A DNA stretch of 64,000 nucleotides, taken from Emmonsiellopsis sp. PD_33. Its lineage: Eukaryota > Ascomycota > Eurotiomycetes > Onygenales > Ajellomycetaceae. Below the pieces are notes generated by a model that had not been told where the DNA came from, did no database searches, and saw only the letters and a list, made by a program, of their open reading frames with translations. Location of the stretch: the NCBI GenBank assembly GCA_032988165.1, contig JANTQF010000020.1:163344-227343 (forward strand), written 5' to 3'. Position numbers and translations under genes: made by a program. Of the stretch, positions 36,426-48,418 are shown piece after piece. Position 1 is the stretch's first letter; every line of letters starts with the position of its first letter.

Positions 36426-37181
36426 CTATGCCGCGTTCCTTCTTTCCTGGCTTCTTCTCTTCGCCCTAACCTCTGCCCGTCTCCGCTCACCACCATCGAT
36501 CTTGCGACCCAGTTTATCCTCCCACATGCCTTCGTGAACCTTTATCCGCCCCGCCGTGCCATCAGTACCCTTGAGAAGCTCAAGATACGGCGCCTTGAGC
36601 GCATTTCCATTGACAAGCTTCACCCCAGAATACTTCTTCAGCGGGAACGACAGGTCCTTCGGTGTCGACTCGCCCGGCGGTATATTCACAATAGCCCATC
36701 TCTTGCCCGGCGACAGCGTCGCGCTACCCGTCGCCGTCAGCGGCGGCGGGCTACCACCATCTATGCTCTTGGACTTCTTCGACGCGCGACCCGCCGTCGG
36801 GACCTCAACAACACGCAGCTCCGCAGCGCCATCGACAACGTGATCGAGATCCCCACCAATGCCATACTGCTGCTCGCGGAACTTGTTCCGCCAGCGCAGC
36901 AGGTATTTCCGACTGCGAGCGGGCTCGATGCCCAGGTCCTTCAGCTGCTCCGAGTTCATTGTGAATAGGCTCTCCCAGGAGGAGAGTTTGGGGGCATGTT
37001 TGGCCATGTTGCGGCCGATTAGGGTGAGGAAGGTTTGCGTGTCTGGGACGAAGGGGGTGGGCGGGGGGACCTTTTCGGCGGCCGCGGTCTTGTGCAGACA
37101 GCGGACATATTGTCTGGAGGGGGCGAAGGCGTTGAGGAGGCGGAGGGGGTTGGCGTTGAAGCCGACATTCCGGACTGCCAT
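36426..37181 (-). CDS. FYV4: Mitochondrial small ribosomal subunit protein mS41 (FYV4, IGR motif)
   Basis: Single exon, 251 aa from the ATG at 37181. The IGR motif is clear: FLTLIGRNMAKHAPKLSSWE, then FTMNSEQLKDLGIEPARSRK and YLLRWRNKF, as in yeast Fyv4/mS41. The Arg-rich N-terminus (PLRLLNAFAPSRQYVRCLHK) is a mitochondrial presequence. The C-terminal half is longer than yeast Fyv4 and basic, ending in a Lys/Arg-rich tail (RAEVRAKRRSQERR) suited to rRNA contact. An in-frame ATG at 37271 could add 30 residues; I judge that part to be leader. The gene is divergent from KIN28, separated by about 480 bp. Confidence 0.82.
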   Translation of the reverse strand: MAVRNVGFNANPLRLLNAFAPSRQYVRCLHKTAAAEKVPPPTPFVPDTQTFLTLIGRNMAKHAPKLSSWESLFTMNSEQLKDLGIEPARSRKYLLRWRNKFREQQYGIGGDLDHVVDGAAELRVVEVPTAGRASKKSKSIDGGSPPPLTATGSATLSPGKRWAIVNIPPGESTPKDLSFPLKKYSGVKLVNGNALKAPYLELLKGTDGTAGRIKVHEGMWEDKLGRKIDGGERRRAEVRAKRRSQERRNAA

Positions 37182-37663
37182 CTTGGAATAGGAACAGTGA
37201 CGGTGGACGGGTGGTCGGTTGAAGGAGGTCTGGAAATGGCGCGGTTTAAAACAGGGACGCAGAAACCTCAATTGAGCAGGGTTTTGGCCATTAATCAGGT
37301 GCGGGACACGGAGCAGCCAGTGCCGATTGACGGATGCCCGGGAGATGGGCCGTAAGGGAGTCTAGCTGGTAGAATGCGGCGTTCTCGATCGAAGGTCAAA
37401 ATTTTATGTCGTTTTGGCCAGAGGAAGGATGCGTCTGACGTGGCGGGAAAACAATAATCCGAACCGCCTTCTCTGCTCCGACATCATCAACATCTCGGAT
37501 TCATTACAACAACTTTTGCTTCAATCAGCGCCAGTTGAGCTATGCGCATACGATCGCAAGTGAGGCCAATGGGCGGTGGCAGATAATACATATCTTCATA
37601 CACTTCGCTCCCTGGCCTGCTTGACTCCTATCTATCCGCTCCAGCTCCAGCGTCCTTTTCGTG
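37182..37663. promoter_or_regulatory. Divergent mS41 / KIN28 promoter
   Basis: Region between two ATGs pointing outward. It has no TATA-like run; the KIN28 side is pyrimidine-rich (37610-37660). Confidence 0.4.
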
Positions 37664-38995
37664 ATGGCTGTTTCGCCTCTCATTTCCCGCTCGCCGAATA
37701 TAGCTGGCCCTGCTACGAGCGGCGCAACTAATAACCCCAAGATCCTCGCCGTGCGCAACTCTACAATGCTGGAAAATCCAGTCCGATTACGGGACGCAGC
37801 AGCTGGTCACCCAGAAACCCTGGCTGCGGTGCCAGAACCAGCTGAGCGGTTAAATCTTGCCATCGGTCGCAAGTATACCAAAGGTCTGTTTTTCCTGGTT
37901 GGTGCTGTCTGAACTACTTTCTCCTTGGAGACATGTCGAATAAATCCTAAATTCAAACTGACTCGTTTCTGTAAAGATAAAAAGCTTGGAGAGGGTACAT
38001 ATGCCATAGTGTATCTAGGACACCTGACAAACGACCCCTCGTCACTCGTTGCCATCAAAAAGATAAAAGTCAATACCGAATATAAAGACGGGCTTTCCGT
38101 GGATGCTATTCGAGAAGTTAAATATCTACAAGAGCTTTCACATCCTAATGTCATTGCTCTCCATGACGTTTTCTCCTCCAAAGATCAGAACCTCAACCTT
38201 GTTCTCGAATACCTCCCGCTGGGGGATCTCGAAATGCTTATTAAAGATAAGAATATCCAGTATGGCGCTGCGGATGTGAAGGCATGGATGGGAATGCTTG
38301 CGCGAGGCGTCTGGTTCTGCCATGAGAATTTCATATTGCACCGCGATATCAAGCCCAACAATTTACTCATCGCATCAGATGGAGAGGTCAAGTTGGCAGA
38401 TTTTGGTTTGGCAAGATCGTTTGCGGACCCCTACTTGAACATGACGCATCAAGTCATTACCCGCTGGTATCGGCCGCTGGAGCTGTTGTATGGTGCACGG
38501 CAGTACTCTGGCGCGGTGGATATATGGTCGACGGGAATGGTTTTTGCAGAGCTTCTCCTCCGCGTCCCATTTGCAGCTGGCAACACCGATATGGACCAGA
38601 TCACCAAGATCATTGGCGCCTTTGGGACTCCGACCGAAGAAAACTGGCCCGGCGTAACCAAGCTTCCGAATTTCGTACCGATAGAAGAAAATCAGATCAT
38701 CCCCTTGCAGGGCAGGGATTTTTTCCTCCGGCAGTTCCCTACTGCAGGGCCCTTGGGTGCTGACCTCCTTGCGTCGATGCTGAAACTGGACCCCCGGAAG
38801 CGCAGTACCGCCAGACAGATTCTCCAGCATGCGTGGTGGGCAGCTGAGCCACGGCCGACCAGAAACGAGGACCTCCCGCGAAAGTCAGGCGGAGCTAAGA
38901 AAATGGGCGACGATTTGGTTCGCCGAGGGGGAGAAGTTGATGACACTCGATTTAAAAATGCAGCACGTCAACTAGACTTTGGGGCGATGAGGTAG
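37664..38995 (+). CDS. KIN28: TFIIH cyclin-dependent kinase (KIN28 / CDK7 type)
   Basis: 412 aa in two exons, 37664-37883 and 37977-38995. An N-terminal extension of about 70 residues precedes the kinase domain: KKLGEGTYAIVY (Gly loop), VAIKKIKV (Lys), DGLSVDAIREVKYLQEL (PSTAIRE-like helix in its CDK7 form), HRDIKPNNLL, DFGLARSF, and the T-loop NMTHQVITRWYR with the activating Thr. The insert GTPTEENWPGVTKLP and the HAWW end are CDK-like. CDK7 kinases phosphorylate Ser5 of the RNA polymerase II C-terminal domain in TFIIH and may activate other CDKs. Oddity: the APE motif after WYR reads PLE, with Leu in place of the usual Pro. Confidence 0.92.
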
Positions 38996-41505
38996 CGCAA
39001 TTTAAACTATCGCCTTGCGTTTCTTCAATATAAACCGGGTCGTATATTGCTACGACAAGAGTGCTCCTGGACCCCTCGCCTTGAGTCTGCTCGCTTCCTG
39101 AAGTGAAAACCGGTTGAGGTTTTGTTGCTTTGGAGGAATACAGGGGAGGCGCAAGCACTTGATTGCAGTACTAGTACAGCCCTAGGACGAGCATTCTTAT
39201 CTCCTTGGCGCTTTCACTGCCTGCGAGATAGTCCAAGACAAGATGGATGAATATGTTGGCATGTTACGACTCTGCATTCCCCAGCAGAGTGGAAGAGTGG
39301 AAGGATGACAGTCATTCCGGTCAAGTTCGGGTTAAACCAAGCCTAAAAACGAACGGTTGGTCATGCAGTACAACAATTTTGACGCCCAAATCACCGAACT
39401 ACCAAACAATAGAGGCGGATCGGGGGACTTTTGCCAGGCATTGGCATATGGATCAAACACGACAGAGCAATTTGGAGTCGGTGGACATCAGGGGGTAACT
39501 ATTTCTGTGACATGGCTGTTCTCAATGTATATAGGCCCATCCCAATGAATTTACCATAGAGAACTCCATATTAGGCATACTACAGAATGCCCAGGGGGAT
39601 GAGGAAGAAGCTAGACTGGATACCCCTAACGAACAATCCCTGAACTATCCAGACATCGCAATGGATCTGATGGAGATGTTATTCCAGCAGTTATTCATCT
39701 CATAACAGTATCTAGAAGTAAAAGTTGCAATATATGCAATACATACGCCCTGCAAGGAGAGAGGCAAGGCTAAGAAGGTAAGGCAAGGGATGCAGGAACC
39801 AGTTCCATAATGACCATACGTAAATATCCCAACTACCGTGGAACAGGCATGCCAACCATATCAAAGACGTGTGTATGTCCCGTTGCGGCCCCTGTCTATC
39901 CCAGCCCAACCCAGTCCACTCCATCCCCAGGAGCCTCGGATCGAATGCTCACGGTTGGCCCGTCGACGATTTGGAAATTGGGGGTCCATGAAGGCCAGCC
40001 AACCAAGCGTGGGATTCTCTGTCTCTCGTCGCCCGCGCCAGCCACTGAAAAGCTGGATAGCGTTGGTTAATTCACACAATTCACACTGGTCTGCTGCAGC
40101 TAAGGCTTAGCGGCGAGAAGAAAAAGACTGCTGTCCACCCGAAGCCCCGGTTCGACTCTGGAGGCCTGGCATTGTGTGCATTTTATTCCTGCATTTCCCT
40201 CGCCTGGCCTGTGGATAAAGGAGAGGATGGATATCAAGAAAGGGACGGCAAATTGGCCACCTCCTGGATCGAGTTGCTGTTCTGTTCAGACTGTTCTGGC
40301 GGTGGTTCCCCGCAAAGCTTGAGGTCAACTCTCAACCAGGGATAAGGACGGGAGGACCGAGACTTGATCCAGTAGCCAAAGATAGAATGGAAAATGGAAC
40401 ATACAAAATAGAAAAGGAGAACAGTAAACACCCGTAAACAAACCCGCCAAAACGCGTGGGATTGACGGGAATAGATTAACTCCTAACTGGCGGGCTGGTG
40501 GCTTGCTTCCTCCGCCCAGACCGCAACCATCTCCATCTCCATCTTCATCTTCATCTTCGACTTCATCTTCCTCTCCTCTCCTCTCCCAACATATTTACCC
40601 ACCAACACTCGACTCTGCTGCCGTGCGCGTCGCCTGAAACCTCGTCTGGCCTGTCTGTCGCTTGTCTCCGCCTCTCGTTTCTTTTTCTCCCCTGTTGTTT
40701 CTTGTTCCCTCCGCGCTCTTTCACCTCGCCTCGCACCCCCGGCTCCACCCGCTGCCGTCCTCCTTTCATCCATCTCCCGCGGGTCTGCTATGCTCTCTCT
40801 ACATGTCTGCGCTGTTTGCCGATAGACTGGATGGTTGAGGCTGCAAAGGTAGTGAGTCTCCGTTTCCATCCTCCTCCTCCGTGTGGCAGCTGTCGGCACA
40901 TATGACACCCGCTGTGGTGCACCTCGCCCTCTGCTGCTGTCCCCCTGTGTATCGTTCTTTGACTCAGGCGGACTGTCTGAGATTCGCCCAACCAACACGC
41001 AATTCCTCTAGACCCTGTTGGCTTGACGCTACTCTTATGGTTATCCTCGGGTCTGCAAGCTAACTTCTTCACATCTATGCAGCTCGCGTTTGGCCCTCTC
41101 TGTAACGCGCCGTTATCCTCGTCTGCGAAACTCCCCTCCGTCGCCTAGCAATCCTGAAACGCATACATAATCCCGCATATATTTCCGCTGCTTAACAGTA
41201 GGAGCTTATTGCCTTGGCCGCTGTCGTGCCATATTGCGTCTGTTGTTGTGGCCTGCGCCTTCGTCTTCGCATGAACCCCTCCCCCTGAATCTACAACACG
41301 AGCAGCCCAACACATCCTCACTCCCCGATTGACCAGCTCCACTACCTTCGTTTTCCGCATGTTCTTCATCCCTTGGGGAACTACAATACCCAAGTCGCAG
41401 TAAGAGCTCTGTGGATCGAGATTCACGCATACCCTGCGCCCGCCCTTTGTTGCAACCACACCCAACAACCTCGAGTATTCCTTTGGTGACACCAGGTCTC
41501 TCAAG
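38996..41505. other. 2.5-kb gene-poor spacer before the kinesin gene
   Basis: No open frame with conserved character was found on either strand. The right part (about 40490-41505) is strongly pyrimidine-rich, including a CATCTC/CTTCAT hexamer tract at 40525-40590, and is probably promoter and leader of the kinesin gene. The centre (39200-40450) could hold an unrecognised non-coding transcript; I see no family signature. Confidence 0.4.
40525..40590 (+). repeat. Pyrimidine-rich CATCTC/CTTCAT tract
   Basis: Imperfect six-base repeats (catctc, cttcat, cttcga) about 920 bp upstream of the kinesin ATG. Similar in motif and placement to the tract at 21027-21105. Confidence 0.6.
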
Positions 41506-44500
41506 ATGGCTTCGACCATTCCCCAACCGTCGCGCCCTTCCACAAACCCTCCCACCTCCGCCCTCCCCCCCTTGCCAGTGCCCAAATCAAGGAAAAGCCT
41601 CCCAATGCCGTCCGACACACCCAAGGTCCCGTCGTCTACATTACTGCCTTCAAAATTGCGCACGCCATCTGCGTCGCCAAGGCCTGCACTGGCCATACCC
41701 CAGTCCTCAAACCAGCCGTCGGGTATCTTGTCTCCTCGATCCCCTTCGGTTGGCCGCACTCCTGGCAGCCCCGACAAACCTTTGCGCCGTACCGTCAGTA
41801 TTGCCGCGTTCCCTCAACCCCCCAAGCCAGGGAATAGGCCCTCGCTTACCTCGAGCTCGTCCTCGCTATCCCAGCTCGCTGCAAAGTCGCGATCTCCCGA
41901 TTTGACGAAGCCAGTCACCCCTTCCAGTAGTTTGCGCTCCAAAAAGCCAAGGGCGAGCAATGGGAATACATTCAAGGGACCCAATTCATCAAAGACCCCA
42001 AGTCTGCTAAATAGCAGCGGGGATGGGAAATCCATTCCCAACGCCAGAGATTCCGAGGGCCATTTCAGCATTCCTTCTCCACCGCAAAGCAGAAGTTCAT
42101 CAGCACAGGGGTCATACTCCACCAGCGCCACGACTTTTGATGAAGCTGAGGAAGGTGGGCGACGGGGACGAGAGGAGGCGGACATGGCCTCGGGCAGTGC
42201 GAAACGCATTTCAAAAGGAAAAGAAGCAAAAGGAAACGTGCTAGTTAGCGTCAGGGTTCGGCCTGATGCTGCGAACCCGGAAAACGCCAAGTCTGATGGT
42301 GAATGGATGGTAGATGGCCGGAGGTCGCTTATATCTTACCGCGGAAAGGAGGGAGGGGATTATTTTTACGGTAATTCATACACAAAATTCCCCATATAAA
42401 TATGGTAGTGATTGCTGAGGCTAATGCTTGATAGATAATGTATTTGCAACCCATGATAACAATGCCCGCGTATACGATTCATGTGCGAAACGTCTAGTTC
42501 GCCGAGTCATGGAGGGCTATCATGGCACAGTTTTTGCATACGGAATGACTGGAACTGGAAAAACGTTCTCGATGCAGGGTACCGCTTCGTCCCCCGGAGT
42601 TATTCCCTTGGCTATTACGGATATTTTTTCATATATTCGAGAGACCCCGCATCGCGAATTCTTACTCCGCGTAAGCTATTTGGAAATCTATAACGAAAAA
42701 ATACATGACTTGCTCTCACCACCGGCTACCACCGGCCCTGGAGCTACACAACAGGAAGAAATCAAACTACGAGAAGATAGCAAACGGGGTGTGTACGCGT
42801 CGCCACTCAAAGAGGAAATCGTGCAAAGCCCGACCCAATTATTGAGAGTGATTGCTAGAGGTGACCATGCGCGAAGGACCGGGAGCACCCAATTTAACGC
42901 ACGCAGTTCTCGAAGTCATGCGGTTGTTCAAATCGTCGTTGAGAGCCGAGAACGAGCCCCTGCTGGAAATACCGCGCAAGAGAAACGCGCGGCGATGACT
43001 CCTGGTGGGGTACGCGTTTCGACGTTGAGTCTTATTGATCTTGCTGGATCTGAGCGCGCCGCAGAGAACAAGGAACGAAGGACGGAGGGCGCCCATATTA
43101 ACAAGAGCTTGCTTACTCTCGGGACAGTCATTGCTCGACTGTCTGGCGATAAGGATAAAAATGGGAACCCTACAGATCGAGACGGCAAGCACCTGCCATA
43201 TCGCGACAGCAAATTGACACGGTTACTGCAGCCCGCACTGTCGGGAAATTCTCTTGTCAGCATTCTTTGCACGCTTCAAATCGGAGCCGGTGGGAGTGCT
43301 GCGGCTGCCAACACGCATACAAGCGAAACACTGAATACCTTGAAATTTGCGGCCCGGGCGAAAAACAACATCGTCAGTCACGCCAAGCGAGCCGAAGAGG
43401 CATTAGGTAGCGGTGCTGGTGATGCAGGTAGCCGGGTTCTGCTGGAGCGGTATCGGATGGAAATCCAGTCCCTTCGCGCCCAGTTGGATGGGCAAGCAAA
43501 GGCCAATTCTGAGAAGGAGGTCAAAATAGAGGAGAAGATTCTTGAAAAAGAAGCTGAATCTCGACACGAGGAGCAAATGTTGGAGATGCAGCTCGCAAGA
43601 ACAGCATTAAAGGAAAGAATTGAGCATCTCAACCGCTTGATTCTTTGTTCAAAGTCAACGGGCGTAAATACCAGTGGACTCGCCAGGATATCTGGAATAT
43701 CACTAGGCGGCCATGATTCCGGCACCAGGTCTCTTCGATCGTCGGCGTCTCAATCAACTTTGGGGGCCACTGGGCCTGCTCTGAATCGATCCGCTTCCAT
43801 GATGTCCGTGCGAAGTAGTGCAGCTTTGGCAGCATCTCACGTGGTGCATACGCCATTCGGGAGCAACGAGGATGAGGAAGACACGATGGGAGAATTTGGT
43901 GATGGGATGGCAAGTCTGCAGATGCAGGTCAACGCACTACAAGCCGATCTTTCAGATAAAAACCGATACATCTCAACACTCGAGCGACGGTTACTACAAG
44001 CAAGACGATCGAGTCATTCCCGCATGTCCATGGGGCTCTCCCATCTCAAAGGAGCTGGAGCATCTGCTGATGATCCAGAAGTGATGACCTTACTCCGTGA
44101 AAAGGACATGGAAATATCGGAGCTCCGAATCCAGCTAGACGATAAAGATCGCATGGTGGCAGCGTTGCGTTCAGCCGCGCGACAGCGAGATGTTGCGCAA
44201 TTGACACCGGAGTCCATACCTCCCGAGATGAAGCAGAATTCAGGTCATCAAAGCATCGACAGCAATGGCAGCTCGATAACTAGTGGGAGGGCGATGGGGA
44301 CGGTCAGCCCGGTAGCTCTCCTGTCTCCGGTCAAAATGTCGGAGAAAGAAAAAGAGAAGGAGAAGAAACGACGGAGTGTTGATGAAATGTCCCGAATGCT
44401 TGACGAAATGATACAAGACAGAGTAGAGAGCGGGCATCTCGTCAAAGGAACAAGAGGGTCGATGCGAGTGGCGAGTGGTGACAGACGCAAATCGTCGTCA

Positions 44501-44587
44501 GGATCTAACAAGTCTAACACTGTGCCGACGATGGGCACAATGGTAACGGCTCTTCGTACATCTGTCGCAGACGTTCCCTCTGCTTAA
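41506..44587 (+). CDS. kipA: Kinesin-7 motor protein (KipA / Tea2 / Kip2 type)
   Basis: 1005 aa in two exons, 41506-42370 and 42435-44587. A Ser/Pro-rich basic N-terminus (about 240 residues) precedes the motor domain (about 242-600). Motor hallmarks: VLVSVRVRP, P-loop GMTGTGKT (about 326), switch I NARSSRSHAV, switch II SLIDLAGSE, and neck-region LNTLKFAARAKNNI. Coiled-coil stretches and Ser-rich linkers follow. The long basic N-terminal extension and the C-terminal coiled coils match the plus-end-directed kinesins that carry polarity factors to microtubule tips in hyphae (A. nidulans KipA, S. pombe Tea2). Splicing of the single intron joins YFYG to DNVFATHDN in the motor. The symbol is by family, not proven orthology. 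Confidence 0.92.
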
Positions 44588-46579
44588 GGCAGTTTTGGGG
44601 GGTTTTCTGATGTCGAATCATGCCCTGTCACCAGCCTACCAACCTTTCAAGTATATCCCCATTTTTTTTATAGTCATTTCCATTTTCGTTTTCAAATTTT
44701 TTTCTCTAATCTATTCTCCACGCTCGAAAGCATAGCCTTTTCTTTTATCTTGCCTTGATTTGGTTTCATTTTTGTGTACATTTTGTTGGAGATGAGCTGT
44801 TTTTTTTTTAATATTTGCCGGTTGTTTGTACAAAATACTCTTCTTTCCTGATACCCATGAACCTGCCTGGCCCTTTGTTTTATTTTCGTCCTATTCTATT
44901 TTATTTCTCGCCCCCAGGCCCCTTTTCTTTATCCTTGTGGGTTTGCAGGAAGCGATGATTCCGACCTCCCCCCTTCATGTGGCGCTGGATATTTCTGTTG
45001 TGGCATGTGTTTGATGCTTTGTCTCGCGGAGCATGTGTGTGATGCAGAATCATGGGAAATGAAAGGACGAGAGATTTTGTCAGCCTTGTTTCCTTGTTGC
45101 GTAGATCAGTGCTTGACTCTTGGTTCCTATATATTTTCTTTTTTCTTCTGTTTTCTTTTTCCCCCTTTCTGTCAGTAGTTACTGGGGGAGACGGATGACT
45201 TCTACGATGTATCGCTTTCCTTTTCAGTTGGAGAGATATTGGGGGGATATGTATGTACGGTACAGCTTATTATTCTTATCTACTCTCTTGAAGGTGACTT
45301 TAGAAGTAAAACAGATAAATCACAAAAAATCACAAATCTGAGAACTCGGCCATCCAGAGTCCAGGATGCGGCTGAGATAGGGGTAAGCATCAATCACCTG
45401 ACACACAACCTCCAGCCTCCAACTTCCAACCTCCAACCTCCATCCAACCTCCATCCAACCTCAGCCTGAAGCTGCGACACTTTCGAGACAAATGAAACGC
45501 TGCGAACTCTCGAAACCGGCCGCTTCAGCAGCCGACTCGCTCGGACAGACTGCGCCCCACCGCCAACCCTGGCTCCGGCCAGCTGCTGAAACGCCGGACA
45601 CAACCTTGGAACTTTCCCCCCGCCGATCTGCTGCTCCATGGCCTGTTCCTGTTGAATCCCTCCAGCTTGAAGTTGACAGTGTTGTCGCTTGATGCGAGGA
45701 CGGAGAGGACCATGGACAGTCTCCAGCTCCCGCTGTCTTTGTTGCTGTTGTTATCTTATTGCAGACTGCATTGTCATACCCAGCGCTCACGAACGTGAAG
45801 CCAGTCCAACACGCATCAATCCGGCGCAACAGTGGATCTCGCGAGGTGATCCGTGACATCAGACGCCGCGGACAGCGATGATCTCGACACTAGCAATCCT
45901 CTCCTGAAGCAGCCGACCTCGGGGAACAAACTACTTCTGTAGCACGATTCCCCTTCTCTTCTCAGACTGGTCACTGCTGTGCGTGGTTCGCTTCTTGTCT
46001 GCCCCTCGCAGTCAACTACGGAGTACACACCGCCATCTCCCTCCCCGCGTGGTGGCAGTGTGAGATAGACACGGAGACATGTCGAATTGAGCTTCATCTC
46101 TTTCGCTCTCTGTTAATCCTAGTTCCTGCGCCGTCAGCGTGGCTGTGCGGGCTTCTTTTCCCTGGTGGACAAGCTGCCCGAACCGCCACTGGCCGACTCA
46201 CTCTGTGATCTTCGCTCGTTATCAGCCGGCCTTCCGGCCTCCCCAGCTTTTATCTTTTCCGGATTTCTGGTTGTCAGCTCTTTTCCTCCTCTTCTTTGCC
46301 GGCAGTATCCTCTTTTCGGGTTGGCTCGCCTGCTTGAGTTAATAAATGCCCACTCCGTCGTGGGATCTTCGCCCTAACAGATTTGATTCGCCTGGTTGGC
46401 GCAGTGGGCTGCCTGCGAGAGATCGCCAACGGTGAAAGCGGAGATTTCCAACGCTCTTGGGTTAAAGAGGGGATCAACTGCCTTCACGTGGCTATTCTCT
46501 CCTCGGAGAATTCTAGTTGATGTCATATTCTTTCCCTGTTATATATTCTTAGATCGATCGCTCGATCCCCGCCTCCAAG
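44588..46579. other. Spacer between kinesin and glycosyltransferase genes
   Basis: About 2 kb. The left half is T-rich 3' flank. A tandem CCTCCAAC/CCATCCAAC repeat lies at about 45414-45468. The remainder is promoter or leader. No coding or RNA gene is supported. Confidence 0.4.
45414..45468 (+). repeat. CCTCCAAC / CCTCCATCCAAC tandem repeat
   Basis: Six to seven imperfect copies of a C-rich 8- to 12-base unit in non-coding DNA, probably a minisatellite generated by slippage. Confidence 0.6.
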
Positions 46580-48418
46580 ATGATTATATCCTCGCGCCGC
46601 ACGGGGACCTCCCACAACATGACCCTTCGAAGGACCCCCACAAAACCGTCCTTTGGCCCAACTCCGCTGTCATACGACTCAACCCATCACCTACGCGTGC
46701 CCTTTCTCGACTCTCCGCTTCCTTCGCCGAGTCTGCCTTCCATAATTCCGCGCCATGGCAAGGAACCCTCGCGCCGGTGGCACAAGAGGCTTTGGCGGCT
46801 GTTCTGCTGGATAGCCGGAGTCGTCCTGATCGTCTGGTTTGGTCTTTCATGGTCGCATTCAGAAAGCCTGCCAGAAGCTGTCAGCTACCTTTCACACGAC
46901 GGCAACCCCTTCGAAATCGTCGGCAGTGATGAGCTGCCCCAAGCTCCTAGCCCGGTTATGGTGACCGACCAACGGGGACGATCGCGATGGACAATCTCAA
47001 TTCCAAAGAACCTCGAGTTCCCTTTACCCCCCTCTGATTACGCCCGCCTCTGCCAGCAATCAATGGAGCTGTCGCAACATGTTGCGGGTCTAAAAAGTCA
47101 CAAGTCACACCACCATGCAGGTCATCATGGGTATTATCACAAAGACAGAAACTTTATGGATGTTGGCGATGCAGAAGCCCACGGCCTGCTTCCAAGTTCG
47201 CGCGAAGAAGAACGCGATGCGTTTGGTGTTGTGGGCGGGGAGCTCTACGCGCAAGAGGGCCATGGGGTGCCAGTCTGCGAGACGAGCTTGACATATGTGA
47301 TGCAGACGGAGGACGCTGGAATGGGCGCCACAGTAATGGGCCTATGGATGAGTTATGGTTTAGCCCAACAAGAGGGAAGGGCGTTTTTTGTCGACGACAC
47401 CAATTGGTCCTACGGACAATACACTACTTATTTCAAACTCCCGCCAATGCCTCGATGCCGCCCTCCCCCATCGTCCCAGAGAGTCCCCTGCCCACACGGG
47501 GCAAAACACCTTCTAGTATCTGCAGCCACCACAACTTGGACTTTCGGCCATAATTTCAACGAGAAATTTGAAGATGGCCATAAGAAAGGTGTCCAGCGCC
47601 AAAAGGCCATGTTTGACTTCCTTCGCAGCGGTTATGAAGACTTGTTCCATTTGACTGGTGATGATGCCGTGTATTACGAGCAACGAGTCCAGGAACTCAA
47701 CACCTCCGTAAGGGATAAAGGGGGCATCGAGGTTGGGATTCACGTTCGTCACGGCGATCTCCACCCCATGCAATTTGAATATCAAAAATCATACATACCC
47801 CTGGAATTATACACCACTGCAGCATACGATATCCTTACGTCCCACCGCAGGAGTCACATCGTATCCACCACGTCGCTCGGTACAGACAAGTCAACAATAA
47901 TAGTGGCCTCCGACGACCCGGACGTGTACACCTCGACCGAAATGACAGATACCGAGAAAGCTCAATCCATGATATCCCTCGTCAGCAAAGCAGCACTAGA
48001 CGCCGCGACCGCTGCACAGGGCGGAACCAAGAATATGATGGACGGCAACATCGGCTGGGAAGGCGGGTTCTTCCGAGACATGTTCTGGTCCCTCGGCGCG
48101 CCCCCTCCACCGCGAGCAGCGGGCAGCCCGCCCGCGTCAAGGAACGAGCCACATCTCCGCCCACGAAGCGTTGAGCCGACAGATATCAACTCGTTCCGCT
48201 TCCATCCGCCTCAAGAAGCCCTGCAGCTCCGCGAGCTAATCGGGCGTGCATATCTACTTGATCTAGCTGTGCTAGGACAGTCGGATGCTGTTGTCTGTGG
48301 CGTTAGCAGTATAGGATGCCGTCTTCTGGCTGTCATGATGGGCTGGGAGAAGGCTATCGAAAGGGGCAAGTGGCAGAATGTCGACGGCACATGGCATTGG
48401 AAGGGGATTATATGGTGA
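46580..48418 (+). CDS. Type II membrane glycosyltransferase-like protein (FUT8/GT23-like)
   Basis: Single exon, 612 aa. A short basic cytosolic N-terminus is followed by one signal-anchor helix (about 76-94, LFCWIAGVVLIVWFGLSW), so the bulk should lie in the Golgi/ER lumen. The catalytic-like part has VGIHVRHGD, which matches the Arg-containing motif I of alpha-1,6- and protein-O-fucosyltransferases (HVRR/HVRHGD forms), and SDAVVCGVSSIGCRLLAVMM, which resembles the FUT8 motif III. An upstream segment DAGMGATVMGLWMSYGLAQ fits the conserved opening of these enzymes. A His-rich stretch (KSHHHAGHHGYYHK) lies in the stem. The donor and acceptor are unproven; fucosylation in this fungus is an inference. 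Confidence 0.72.
   Translation: MIISSRRTGTSHNMTLRRTPTKPSFGPTPLSYDSTHHLRVPFLDSPLPSPSLPSIIPRHGKEPSRRWHKRLWRLFCWIAGVVLIVWFGLSWSHSESLPEAVSYLSHDGNPFEIVGSDELPQAPSPVMVTDQRGRSRWTISIPKNLEFPLPPSDYARLCQQSMELSQHVAGLKSHKSHHHAGHHGYYHKDRNFMDVGDAEAHGLLPSSREEERDAFGVVGGELYAQEGHGVPVCETSLTYVMQTEDAGMGATVMGLWMSYGLAQQEGRAFFVDDTNWSYGQYTTYFKLPPMPRCRPPPSSQRVPCPHGAKHLLVSAATTTWTFGHNFNEKFEDGHKKGVQRQKAMFDFLRSGYEDLFHLTGDDAVYYEQRVQELNTSVRDKGGIEVGIHVRHGDLHPMQFEYQKSYIPLELYTTAAYDILTSHRRSHIVSTTSLGTDKSTIIVASDDPDVYTSTEMTDTEKAQSMISLVSKAALDAATAAQGGTKNMMDGNIGWEGGFFRDMFWSLGAPPPPRAAGSPPASRNEPHLRPRSVEPTDINSFRFHPPQEALQLRELIGRAYLLDLAVLGQSDAVVCGVSSIGCRLLAVMMGWEKAIERGKWQNVDGTWHWKGIIW

Noticed and set aside
40483..40998. 171-codon open frame on the minus strand upstream of the kinesin gene
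   Set aside because: It is the antisense of a pyrimidine-rich leader; the translation is low-complexity Lys/Arg/Glu/Met with no domain.
41145..41777. 210-codon open frame on the minus strand
   Set aside because: Overlaps the start of the kinesin gene in antisense and shows no conserved motif.
46400..46475. tRNA-like box A sequence (tggcgcagtgg)
   Set aside because: The A-box matches, but no good B-box or cloverleaf (T-arm, acceptor pairing) follows within a tRNA length.
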